From Cellulomonas sp. APG4 (GTDB lineage: Bacteria > Actinomycetota > Actinomycetes > Actinomycetales > Cellulomonadaceae): a DNA stretch of 64,000 nucleotides. Under the pieces are notes generated by a model that was not told the DNA's origin, did not search any database, and worked only from the letters and a program-made list of their open reading frames with translations. The stretch covers positions 62,001-126,000 of the forward strand of contig NZ_JAACYI010000009.1 of assembly GCF_009996735.1 (NCBI RefSeq), in the 5' to 3' direction. The position numbers and the translations under genes were made by a program. Positions 42,781 to 51,300 of the stretch are shown here, piece after piece (position 1 is the stretch's first letter; each line of letters opens with the position of its first letter).

Positions 42781-44178
42781 TCAGGGCGCCGCGAGTCGCA
42801 GGGCGTCCTCGGCGATGCCCACCATCGTCCGGGCCGCGACCGCGTCGTTCGCCGAGCGCGCCGCCGTCTGCAGCACCACGACCACGGGTGGGCCGTCACC
42901 TGCGGGCACGGCGTACCAGGAACCGGCCATGGTGCCCACGGAGCTCCCGCCCTTGTAGGCGATCGACGACCACGCGTCGTCCGGCGTGACGCCGGGGTTC
43001 GCCGTGAGGATCTCGGTGAGCGGCTCGCCCGCCGGGGTCTGCGCGCGCTCGGCGAGCGCGGCGTGCGCCGCGCAGACGTCGGCTGCGGTGGCGAACCAGT
43101 CCACGCCGTCGGGCCAGGCGGCCACGAGGCTCATCGCGGCGGGGTCGATCTCGGGTGGGCCCGGTGGCAGCTCGGCGAGCAGGGCGCGCCGACCGGCCTC
43201 GTCGGCACCCGACCAGCGCTCGCGCAGCGTCGGGTCCCCCCAGCCCAGGTGGAACAGCTCACGCGTGCTCGCGAACGGGATGTTGATCCCCGGGTCGGCG
43301 TGGCCCATGTCGACCATCGCGCGCTCGACCGCCTCGCGGCCCACCGCGTCGATCAGCAGGTCCGTCGCGGTGTTGTCACTGATCTCGATCATCTTCTGCG
43401 CCGCCTCGCGCACCGTGAGGGTGGTCCCGGCCTCGGCGTCCTGGAGCTCGCCCGACGGCAGCGAGCGCAGGGCGTCGGTCACCGTCACCTCGTCCTCCCA
43501 CGCGAGCGTGCCCGCCGCGATGGCGTCCACCACGGCGCCGAGCACCCAGAGCTTCGCGATCGAGCCGACCGGGAGCTCGGCGCCCGCGGACGAGCCACCC
43601 ACGAGCCCCTCGACGGGCACGCACGCGCCGTCGAGCACCTCGGCCACGAGCAGCGAGGAGCCCGGGAGCCCGGCGACCTCGTCGAGCAGCGCCGCCGCGT
43701 CGGCAGCGGGTTCGCGCGCGGGGGCCGCCTCGCCGAAGAAGAGGCCCGCGATGAGGCCGGCCTCGTCCACGGCGAGCTGCATCTCGAGGTCCTGGCCCTG
43801 CCCGCCGATCTGCGCGACGAGGGCGTCGGGGCCCGCCTCGACGCCCGTGACCGTCCAGGGCGCGAGCGGCCGCAGCTGCTCGACGACGGCGACGAGCTCA
43901 TCGCTCGGCACCTGGGCGAGCAGCTCGGCGGAGAACCGCTCCTCGACCTCGGGCAGGCCGCTGCCTGCCGGGGCGTCGAGCTGCTCGAGCACCCAGCGCG
44001 CCTGCTCACCGGCGGGCGAGTCCGGGAGCTCGACGACGGCGGGCTGTGTCGGCTCGACCGTGGGCGTCGCCGACGGGCTGGGTGCGTCCCCGCCGGCACC
44101 TGTGCACGCGCCGAGCAGAACGGCGGCGGCGAGCATCCCCGCCGCCACACGTGCCGCGACCCCTCGGTGCACCGTCAC
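42781..44178 (-). CDS. Serine hydrolase lipoprotein with class A beta-lactamase fold
   Basis: Exported lipoprotein of 465 residues: signal peptide ending LLGAC (cysteine about residue 25), Pro/Thr linker, an N-terminal ~130-residue domain with Cystatin/NTF2-like character (GEQARWVLEQLDAP, FSAELLAQVPSDELVAVVEQL), then a penicillin-binding fold. Active-site motifs: SxxK in GSIAKLW (about 205), SDN in ISDNTATD (about 266), KGG in AYKGGSSVG (about 407). Length exceeds ordinary class A enzymes (~290), so it is more likely a cell-wall-related serine hydrolase than a resistance enzyme. No Glu166-type omega loop could be assigned with certainty. GTG start at 44178 overlaps the STAS gene stop. Confidence 0.85.
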   Translation of the reverse strand: MTVHRGVAARVAAGMLAAAVLLGACTGAGGDAPSPSATPTVEPTQPAVVELPDSPAGEQARWVLEQLDAPAGSGLPEVEERFSAELLAQVPSDELVAVVEQLRPLAPWTVTGVEAGPDALVAQIGGQGQDLEMQLAVDEAGLIAGLFFGEAAPAREPAADAAALLDEVAGLPGSSLLVAEVLDGACVPVEGLVGGSSAGAELPVGSIAKLWVLGAVVDAIAAGTLAWEDEVTVTDALRSLPSGELQDAEAGTTLTVREAAQKMIEISDNTATDLLIDAVGREAVERAMVDMGHADPGINIPFASTRELFHLGWGDPTLRERWSGADEAGRRALLAELPPGPPEIDPAAMSLVAAWPDGVDWFATAADVCAAHAALAERAQTPAGEPLTEILTANPGVTPDDAWSSIAYKGGSSVGTMAGSWYAVPAGDGPPVVVVLQTAARSANDAVAARTMVGIAEDALRLAAP

Positions 44179-44552
44179 GGGACCGGCACGCCCTCCATCT
44201 CGAGCGCGTCGCCCGGCGTGAAGTCGAGCGCGATGCGACCGCCGAGGCCCAGCATGTCGAGCATGTCGAGCACCAGGATCGGCGGGTCGCGCAGCACCAT
44301 GCGCAGTGCCGGGTCCTCCTCACCGAGCCGGTGCAGCTGGAGCAGGAACGCGAGCCCCGAGGAGTCGATGAACGTGACCTGCGCGAGGTCCACCGTCACG
44401 GGGCCGCCCCGGGCCACCACCTCGGCCATCGCGAGGCCGGCCTGGTCACGCAGCTGGCCGTCGATCTCCCCGCGCAGCGTCACCCGGGACCCGGCGTCCT
44501 CGGGTGCGACCTCGATGCCGCCGTTCTCGTGCTGCTCCACAGTGCCTCTCAT
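44175..44552 (-). CDS. STAS-domain protein (anti-sigma factor antagonist type)
   Basis: Small protein of about 125 residues with a STAS domain: VTLRGEIDGQLRDQAGLAM, then VTVDLAQVTFIDSSGLAFLL. The FIDSSGLAFL motif holds the Ser that anti-sigma kinases phosphorylate in SpoIIAA/RsbV proteins. The later LDMLDMLGLGGRIAL matches the last helix. Start is uncertain: ATG 44552 is chosen at the domain edge. GTG 44540 has a better AGAGG spacing, and ATG 44654 would overlap the ybaK stop as ATGA but adds a Pro/Arg-rich head. The stop overlaps the serine-hydrolase gene. Confidence 0.8.
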   Translation of the reverse strand: MRGTVEQHENGGIEVAPEDAGSRVTLRGEIDGQLRDQAGLAMAEVVARGGPVTVDLAQVTFIDSSGLAFLLQLHRLGEEDPALRMVLRDPPILVLDMLDMLGLGGRIALDFTPGDALEMEGVPVP

Positions 44553-44650
44553 CAGCCCTGGTCCGGGCGTGCTCTCGGGTTCGGGGCGTGGCCCCACAGA
44601 TAAGGACGACCGGACGCTCGCGGGTGTTCCCCGCCCCGGCCGGCCGGTGG

Positions 44651-45187
44651 TCATCGCCCGTCGGGCTCCGGGTCGGTCACGTCCGCGACGGTCGCGCCAA
44701 GCGCCAGGACCATCTGGCTCCCGTCGACGGTCGCGGCGACGCCGTGGGCCCCCGCACCGATCGACATGGGGCGCCCCGCGACACGCGCGTCGGCGACCAC
44801 CGGCCAGGGCCGCAGCGAGCCGAACGGCGTGATCGTGCCGCGCTCGTAGCCGGTCACCTCGCGGGCGACCTCGGCGTCCGGGAGCGACAGCCGGGAGACC
44901 CCGAGCACCTCACGCAGCCGCGGCCAGGCGATGGTGCGGCCGCCGGGCACGAGCACGAACAGGAAGTCGTCCTCGCCGCGGCGCACCACGATCGTCTTGA
45001 CCACCTGGTCCGGACCCAGGCGCCGCGCACGCGCGGCCTCCTCGAGACTGCGGACCGGGCCGTGCCGGACGAGCCGGTACCGCAGACCGCTCGCCTCGAG
45101 CGCGGCGACCGCGCGGCGCTCGCCCTCGCTCGGCTCGCCCGGTGCGTCGCCCGACGGCACGACGTCGTGCGGGGGTGCTGGATCCAC
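44651..45187 (-). CDS. YbaK/EbsC-family aminoacyl-tRNA deacylase
   Basis: Protein of about 178 residues of the YbaK/prolyl-tRNA editing fold, which hydrolyses mischarged aminoacyl-tRNA (Cys-tRNA(Pro) for YbaK itself). Features: YRLVRHGPVRSLEEAARARR, the conserved lysine in QVVKTIVVR, FLFVLVPGGRTI, and the C-terminal GYERGTITPFG followed by SIGAGAHGVAATVDG. GTG 45187 gives a plausible N-terminus; the ribosome site is weak and a start further in is possible. It lies between the universal stress protein and STAS genes on the same strand. Confidence 0.85.
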   Translation of the reverse strand: MDPAPPHDVVPSGDAPGEPSEGERRAVAALEASGLRYRLVRHGPVRSLEEAARARRLGPDQVVKTIVVRRGEDDFLFVLVPGGRTIAWPRLREVLGVSRLSLPDAEVAREVTGYERGTITPFGSLRPWPVVADARVAGRPMSIGAGAHGVAATVDGSQMVLALGATVADVTDPEPDGR

Positions 45188-45253
45188 GCGGGCAAGTCTC
45201 GCACCCCGGCCCGACACCGCCCAGCCGGACCCACAGGCCGGGCGCACGCCGTC

Positions 45254-46117
45254 TCAGGAGCGGACCACCACCACGGGGCACGGCGCGTTGAGCACCACGG
45301 CGTGGCTCACCGAGCCCAGCAGCATGCGCGCGACGCCCTGGCGCCCGCGGCTGCCGACCACGAGCACGGCCGCCCGGTCCGCCGCCGCGAGCAGGACGGT
45401 CGCCGGGCGACCCTCGACCAGGTGCTGGTGCACGGGCAGGTCCGGGTACCGCTCGGCGACCCCTGCGACGGCCTCGGACAGCACCACGCGCTCGGTCTCG
45501 ACCACCTGCTCCTCGAGCCCGCCCGCGAGGTACTCCATGCCGAGGTAGAGCGCGGGCTCCTCCCAGCTGTGCACCACGTGCAGCTCAAGGCCCAGACGAT
45601 CGGCCTCGGCGGCACCGTAGGCGACCGCGGCGACCGAGTCGTGCGAGCCGTCCGCGCCCACGACCACCCGGTCCGCACCCGCGTCGGCGAGCCGCGGCAC
45701 CACGGCGACCGGGCAGTGCGAACCCGCGACCACCTGATAGCTCAGCGAGCCCGCGAGCACCCGTTCCATGGCCGAGAGCCGGTGCGAGCCCACCACCACG
45801 AGGCCCGCGTGCTTCGAGCGCGCGGTGAGCGAGCGCGCGGGCGTGTCGCGGTCGATCTCCGTGCGCACGGTCAGCCCGGGCGCCTCGGTCTCGGCCCGCG
45901 CGGCCTCGCGTGCGAGCAGCTGCTTGCCGGACTGCTCGATCGCCTCGTCGAAGGTCAGCTCGTAACCCGTGAGCGGGTGCCCGATCGCGTGCACCACGTC
46001 GAGCTCGGCGCCGCGGGCGCGGGCGATGCGCGCCGCCCACAGCAGCGCGTCGTTCGCCGAGCTGCCCTCGACGCCGACGACGACGGGGCGACGGTCCGTT
46101 CGCTGCGTGCTGGTCAT
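45254..46117 (-). CDS. Universal stress protein, tandem Usp domains
   Basis: Cytoplasmic protein of 287 residues made of two Usp domains. Domain 1: VVVGVEGSSANDALLWAA and GLVVVGSHRLSAMERVLAGSLS. Domain 2: RVVVGADGSHDSVAAVAYGA and VLVVGSRGRQGVARMLLGSVS. The second holds the ATP-binding pattern GSRGxxGxxxxxLGSVS with the strand CPVVVVRS after it. In actinobacteria tandem Usp proteins are often hypoxia or dormancy responsive. ATG 46117 follows GGGAGGGGAG. No regulator site was recognised upstream. Confidence 0.92.
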   Translation of the reverse strand: MTSTQRTDRRPVVVGVEGSSANDALLWAARIARARGAELDVVHAIGHPLTGYELTFDEAIEQSGKQLLAREAARAETEAPGLTVRTEIDRDTPARSLTARSKHAGLVVVGSHRLSAMERVLAGSLSYQVVAGSHCPVAVVPRLADAGADRVVVGADGSHDSVAAVAYGAAEADRLGLELHVVHSWEEPALYLGMEYLAGGLEEQVVETERVVLSEAVAGVAERYPDLPVHQHLVEGRPATVLLAAADRAAVLVVGSRGRQGVARMLLGSVSHAVVLNAPCPVVVVRS

Positions 46118-46279
46118 CTCGGCACTCCCCTCCCGGTGGCCGGGCAGGGTGCCGGACCGGACGAGGAGCGGGCCTGCCCAGGGCTTGCTCCCACCGTGCG
46201 CCCCCTGGGGCGGGCGGGACAAGGGCCCTTGGTCCTCCGGGGGTGCCGTGCGGCGACGGGCCTGTGCGAGGGTGGCGCG

Positions 46280-47392
46280 ATGGGGACGCTGCCGCCGACG
46301 CTGCCCACGGTCGAGCTCGCCGGTGACCTGCTGGGGGAGCCGCTCACCGCGGGAGCGCACCTCGGCGGGTCGCAGCGCTCGCTCGTCCTGCGCTGCACGC
46401 GAACCGACGGCACGTCCGTCGTCGTCAAGGCCTACCCGGCGGACGGGCGCACGTCCTTCCTGCGCGAGCGCACGGGCCTGCGCGAGATCCCCGGGACGCC
46501 CCGGCTGCTGGGCGCCGACCACGCGGAGCGGGTGCTCGTGATGGAGGACCTGGGCTCCGCACCCACGCTCGCGGACCTGCTGCTCGGCGAGGACCGCGAC
46601 GCCGCGTGGGCGGGCGCGCGCACCTGGGCCCATGCCCTCGGTGCCCTGCTCGGTGGCACCCGCGGAGCCGCGCGACGCGTGGCGGCCGAGCTCGACGGGG
46701 CCGGGCTCCACGACGCCGACACGCCCGCGGCGCTCAGCACGGGACTCGCACGGCTCACGGCCCTCGGCGACGGGACCACGGGGCTGCCGCCCGCGCCCAG
46801 GGAGGCAGCGCTCGCACGCGACACGCAGACGCTGCTGGCCGCCCTCGACCGCGACGTCGCCCTGGCCCACGGCCTTGCCGCGGTCACCCCGGGCGACACG
46901 TGCCCCGACAACGCCATGCGCACACCGCACGGGTGGCGGTTCCTCGACGCCGAGGGCGCGACCGTCCAGCACGTCGCGCTCGACGCCGCCTACACGCTCC
47001 TGCCGTTCGCGACGTGCTGGTGCGTGTTCGACCCGCCGCCCGGCCTCGCCGACGACCTTCTGGCCGGCTTCGAGCGGGGCCTCGACGAGCCAGGGCTGAC
47101 CTCGTCCGACGCGTGGCGACCGATGCTCGACGCGGCGTGCGGCGCCTGGGTGCTGGCCATGACGGGGTGGCTCGTCGACGGCGCGCTCGAGGACCGACCG
47201 CGCATCGGCCCCGCGGGCCTGCCCTCCCCGACCTACCGTCAGCTGGTCGCGACCCGCTGGGCGTGGACCGCGGAACGGGTGGCCTCGACCCTGCCGGCCG
47301 TCGCGGACGCGTGCGCGCGCGGCGCCGCCTGGGCGCGCCGCACGTGGGGCGAGGACGCGCTGCGGCTGGCCCCCTACCCGGCGCTCGGGTGA
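46280..47392 (+). CDS. Aminoglycoside phosphotransferase-fold protein
   Basis: Kinase-like protein of 370 residues. N-lobe: SLVLRCTRTDGTSVVVKAYP (ATP-contacting lysine in VVVKAY) and a hinge RVLVMEDLG. The catalytic loop reads TPGDTCPDNAMRTP instead of the usual HGDxxxxN, with the metal-binding equivalent in FLDAEGATVQHVALDAAY. The canonical catalytic His-Gly is replaced by Pro-Gly, so activity may be altered. It is probably a small-molecule kinase or divergent relative, not evidence of antibiotic resistance. ATG 46280 has GAGGGTGG upstream. The stop at 47392 is 2 bases from the convergent gene's stop. Confidence 0.75.
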   Translation: MGTLPPTLPTVELAGDLLGEPLTAGAHLGGSQRSLVLRCTRTDGTSVVVKAYPADGRTSFLRERTGLREIPGTPRLLGADHAERVLVMEDLGSAPTLADLLLGEDRDAAWAGARTWAHALGALLGGTRGAARRVAAELDGAGLHDADTPAALSTGLARLTALGDGTTGLPPAPREAALARDTQTLLAALDRDVALAHGLAAVTPGDTCPDNAMRTPHGWRFLDAEGATVQHVALDAAYTLLPFATCWCVFDPPPGLADDLLAGFERGLDEPGLTSSDAWRPMLDAACGAWVLAMTGWLVDGALEDRPRIGPAGLPSPTYRQLVATRWAWTAERVASTLPAVADACARGAAWARRTWGEDALRLAPYPALG

Positions 47393-47394
47393 CG

Positions 47395-48168
47395 TCAGAC
47401 CTCGGGCGGCAGGATCTCGACCGGCTCGCCCCAGTCGAAGAACTCGTCGACGGTGCTCGCGGTGAACCCCGCCAGCGTCAGCGTCGCCTCGACGCGCACG
47501 GGGAGGTGGTCGTCGTCGAGCCACACGACGTACCGCTCCGGGGTCGTCCCCATGAGGTCGGGCGTCCCGCTGTAGGCCCGCGCGCCCTCGACCTCGGTCA
47601 CGCCCGACGCGGGCTCCCACGCGGGCGACGACGCGAACAGCGCGCGCTGCAGCTCGACCGTGGTGAGCTGCCCGATCGCCGAGATCACGCTGTGCGCCAT
47701 CACCTGGGGCGGGGTCCCGGCCGGGTCACCCACCACCCAGCCCTCGCCCGGCACCAGCAGCCACCCCTGCTCGCCGATCACGACGACGTCCATGTCGTGG
47801 TTGTTCGTGAGGGCGATGGACCCGGGCTCGCGCCAGGCGACGACCCCCTCGGCCCACGACCCGTCGTCGCCCGACGTGCGGTACCCCGAGGTCCCCGCGG
47901 CCAGCACGGCGTCGGCGGCGCAGTCGGCGAAGAGACGGCCGGGCACCGGGTCGTGGAGGTTCACGAGGCGGTCGCCGCACGTGTCGTCCGCGTCGGGGCC
48001 GTCGTCGGCGGCGTCGTCCGCCGCGGGGTCGTCCGCGGCCGGCGACGCGGGGGCCTCCGTCTCCTGCGGTGGGTCCGGGTCGGGACCGGCGCCGCCATCC
48101 CCGGCCGTACCGCACGCACCCAGGCCGAGCACCGCCGCTGCCACGAGCACCCCGAGCCGCCGCCGCAT
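47395..48168 (-). CDS. LppX/LprAFG-like secreted lipoprotein (hypothetical)
   Basis: Protein of 257 residues: signal peptide with lipobox LGAC (cysteine about residue 19), an acidic Pro/Ala/Asp-rich spacer, then a globular domain. That domain has SIALTNNHDMDVVVIGEQGWLL, VMAHSVISAIGQL and the late segment YVVWLDDDHLPVRVEATLTL. The pattern xxxWLDxxxLPVRxxxx is typical of LolA/LppX-like lipoproteins that carry lipids across the envelope; the match is by eye and not strong. ATG 48168 follows GGGGAGGG. Confidence 0.7.
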   Translation of the reverse strand: MRRRLGVLVAAAVLGLGACGTAGDGGAGPDPDPPQETEAPASPAADDPAADDAADDGPDADDTCGDRLVNLHDPVPGRLFADCAADAVLAAGTSGYRTSGDDGSWAEGVVAWREPGSIALTNNHDMDVVVIGEQGWLLVPGEGWVVGDPAGTPPQVMAHSVISAIGQLTTVELQRALFASSPAWEPASGVTEVEGARAYSGTPDLMGTTPERYVVWLDDDHLPVRVEATLTLAGFTASTVDEFFDWGEPVEILPPEV

Positions 48169-48332
48169 GTGTCCCTCCCCGCCGCACGGGCATCTCCCCC
48201 GCGGATCGCGGCAACCCTACCGGCAGGCCGCCGGCGCGGGACGGGCGGGCACGGGCCCGCGTCGGCGCACCCGGCCGGGACGGACCGATTCCCGGTGCCG
48301 ACCGGGCGCGACGTCGGCGAGAATGGTGCTCC

Positions 48333-51300
48333 GTGACTCCCGACCCCGCCGAGCGACCGCCGTCCGAGCGACGACGTCGGTCCGGTCGCGGCCGCGGACG
48401 TCGACGCGGCGGGCCCGCGTCGGAGGGCGCCGCAGCACCCGCGAGCGGCACGCGCCCGGCGGCCCGTGAGCGCGGGCGGCCGCAGGACCCCGCGCGCGAG
48501 GCCGAGCGTCTCGCCCGCCGGGCCCAGCAGCGCCACGCCGTCGTCGTGCCCCCGATCACGTACCCCGAGGAACTGCCGGTCAGCGCGCGGCGCGACGAGA
48601 TCGCCGCCGCGATCCGCGACCACCAGGTGGTGATCGTCGCGGGCGAGACGGGCTCCGGGAAGACGACGCAGCTGCCCAAGATCCTGCTCGAGCTGGGGCG
48701 CGGCCGCGACGGGCAGATCGGTCACACCCAGCCGCGGCGCATCGCGGCGCGCAGCGTGGCCGAGCGCATCAGCGAGGAGATCACGGGCGGGGCCGGGGCG
48801 CTCGGCTCGATCGTCGGCTACCAGGTGCGCTTCACCGACCAGTCGTCCGAGCAGACGCTGGTCAAGCTCATGACCGACGGGATCCTGCTCGCGCAGATCC
48901 AGCGCGACCCGATGCTGCTCGCGTACGACACGCTGATCGTCGACGAGGCCCACGAGCGCTCGCTCAACATCGACTTCATCCTCGGCTACCTCACCCGCCT
49001 GCTGCCGCAGCGGCCCGACCTCAAGCTCGTCATCACGTCGGCCACGATCGACTCGCAGCGGTTCGCGCGGCACTTCGCGGGCCCGCCCACGGCCGAGCAC
49101 CCCGAGGGCGTGCCCGCACCCGTGGTCGAGGTGACGGGCCGCACGTACCCGGTCGAGATCCGCTACCGGCCGCTGTCGCCCGACGCCCCGGCGCAGGACG
49201 ACGACGACGCGCTCGACGAGGGACCCGCGCCGACCGCCCGACCCGCACGCGGGCGCCAGGGCAACCGCACGTCCGCCACGCCCGCACGCGGTGCGGCCCG
49301 GGGCGAGGACCGCGACCTCATGACGGCGATCTGCGAGGCGGTGGACGAGCTCGCCGCCGAGGGTCCTGGGGACGTGCTCGTGTTCCTCTCGGGCGAGCGC
49401 GAGATCCGCGACGCCGAGGAGGCCCTGCGCCAGCACCTGGGCGAGCGCGTGCTCGGCGCGGGTCCCACGTCGCCGCGCTCGGTCGAGCTGCTGCCGCTGT
49501 ACTCACGCCTCTCGGCCGCCGAGCAGCACCGCGTGTTCGAGCGGCACGGCCATCGGCGCGTCGTGCTGTCGACCAACGTCGCCGAGACCTCGCTCACGGT
49601 GCCGGGCGTGCGCTACGTCGTGGACCCGGGCACGGCGCGCATCTCGCGGTTCTCGAAGCAGACGAAGGTGCAGCGGCTGCCGATCGAGCCGATCTCGCAG
49701 GCGAGCGCCAACCAGCGCGCGGGTCGCTGCGGTCGCGTGGCCGACGGCGTCGCGATCCGCCTGTACTCGGAGGCGGATCTCGCGTCGCGCCCCGAGTTCA
49801 CCGAGCCCGAGATCCTGCGGACCTCGCTCGCCTCGGTGATCCTGCAGATGGTCGCCGTGGGCGTCGCGCAGAGCCCCGACGACGTCGCCGCGTTCCCGTT
49901 CGTCGAGCCGCCCGACATACGCGCGATCCGCGACGGCGTGCAGCTCCTCACCGAGCTGGGCGCGCTCGAGACGCGCGGCAGCAGCACCCGCCTCACCGAG
50001 ACCGGCCGCGCGCTCGCGCTGCTGCCGATGGACCCTCGCCTCGCGCGCATGATCGTCGAGGGCGGGCGGCAGGACGTCGCGCGCGAGGTCATGGTGATCA
50101 CCGCGGCGCTGTCCATCCAGGACCCGCGCGAGCGCCCCGCGGAGCAGCGGCCCCAGGCCGACCAGGCGCACGCGCGCTTCGCCGACCCGACGTCGGACTT
50201 CCTCACCTACCTCAACCTGTGGCACTACGTGCGTGACCGCCAGCGTGAGCTGTCCGGGAGCGCGTTCCGGCGTCTGTGCCGCGCCGAGCACCTGAACTAC
50301 CTGCGCCTGCGCGAGTGGCAGGACGTCGTCGGGCAGCTCAAGGAGATGGCCAAGCCGCTCGGCATCACGGTGCGGCCGCCCGCGCGGACGGGACCGGTGG
50401 CCGAGGCGCCCGACGGCGAGCCCGACCTGCGCCGCTCGTGGGACGCCGACCGCATCCACCGGTCGCTGCTGGCCGGCCTGCTCAGCCACGTGGGCATGCA
50501 GCAGGTCACCGAGGTCAAGGTGTCCGGCCGCGGCGCGGGCGGACGCGGCGACGACCGGCGTGGCAAGCCGGCCACGCGGCTCCAGCGCAACGAGTACCTC
50601 GGCGCGCGCGGCAGCCGCTTCGCGATCTTCCCCGGCTCGCCGCTGTCGAAGAAGCCACCCGCGTGGATCATGGCCGGTGAGCTGGTCGAGACGTCGCGCC
50701 TGTGGGCCCGCGACGTCGCGCGCATCACGCCCGAGTGGGCCGAGGAGCTCGCGCCGCACCTGGTCAAGCGCACCTACTCCGAGCCCACGTGGTCCACCAA
50801 GCAGGGCGCCGCCGTCGCGCGCGAGAAGGTGCTGCTGTACGGCGTGCCGATCGTCAACGACCGCCGCGTGCTGTGGGCGAAGGTCGACCCCGAGCACGCG
50901 CGCGAGCTGTTCCTGCGGCACGCGCTGGTGCAGGGCGAGTGGACCACCCACCACGAGTTCGTCGCGACCAACGCGCGGCTGCGCGCCGAGGCCGAGCAGG
51001 TCGAGAACCGGGCACGCCGCCGCGGCCTGGTCGCCGACGACGACGCGCTGTTCGCCTTCTACGACGCGCGCGTCCCGGCCGACGTCGTCTCGGCCCGGCA
51101 CTTCGACCGGTGGTGGCGCGGCGCCCGGCGCGAGCAGCCCGAGCTGCTGACGTTCACGCGCGAGCTGCTGCTGGGCGACGCCGAGGTGGACCCGTACGAG
51201 TTCCCGTCGACGTGGCCGCAGGGTGACCTCGAGCTCGACCTGACCTACCAGTTCGAGCCGGGCACCGAGGCCGACGGCGTCACCGTGCACATCCCGGTGG

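Noticed and set aside
42781-44178. Acquired beta-lactamase resistance gene
   Set aside because: Composition and coupling match the neighbourhood, and it carries a long extra N-terminal domain; better read as a native serine hydrolase lipoprotein.
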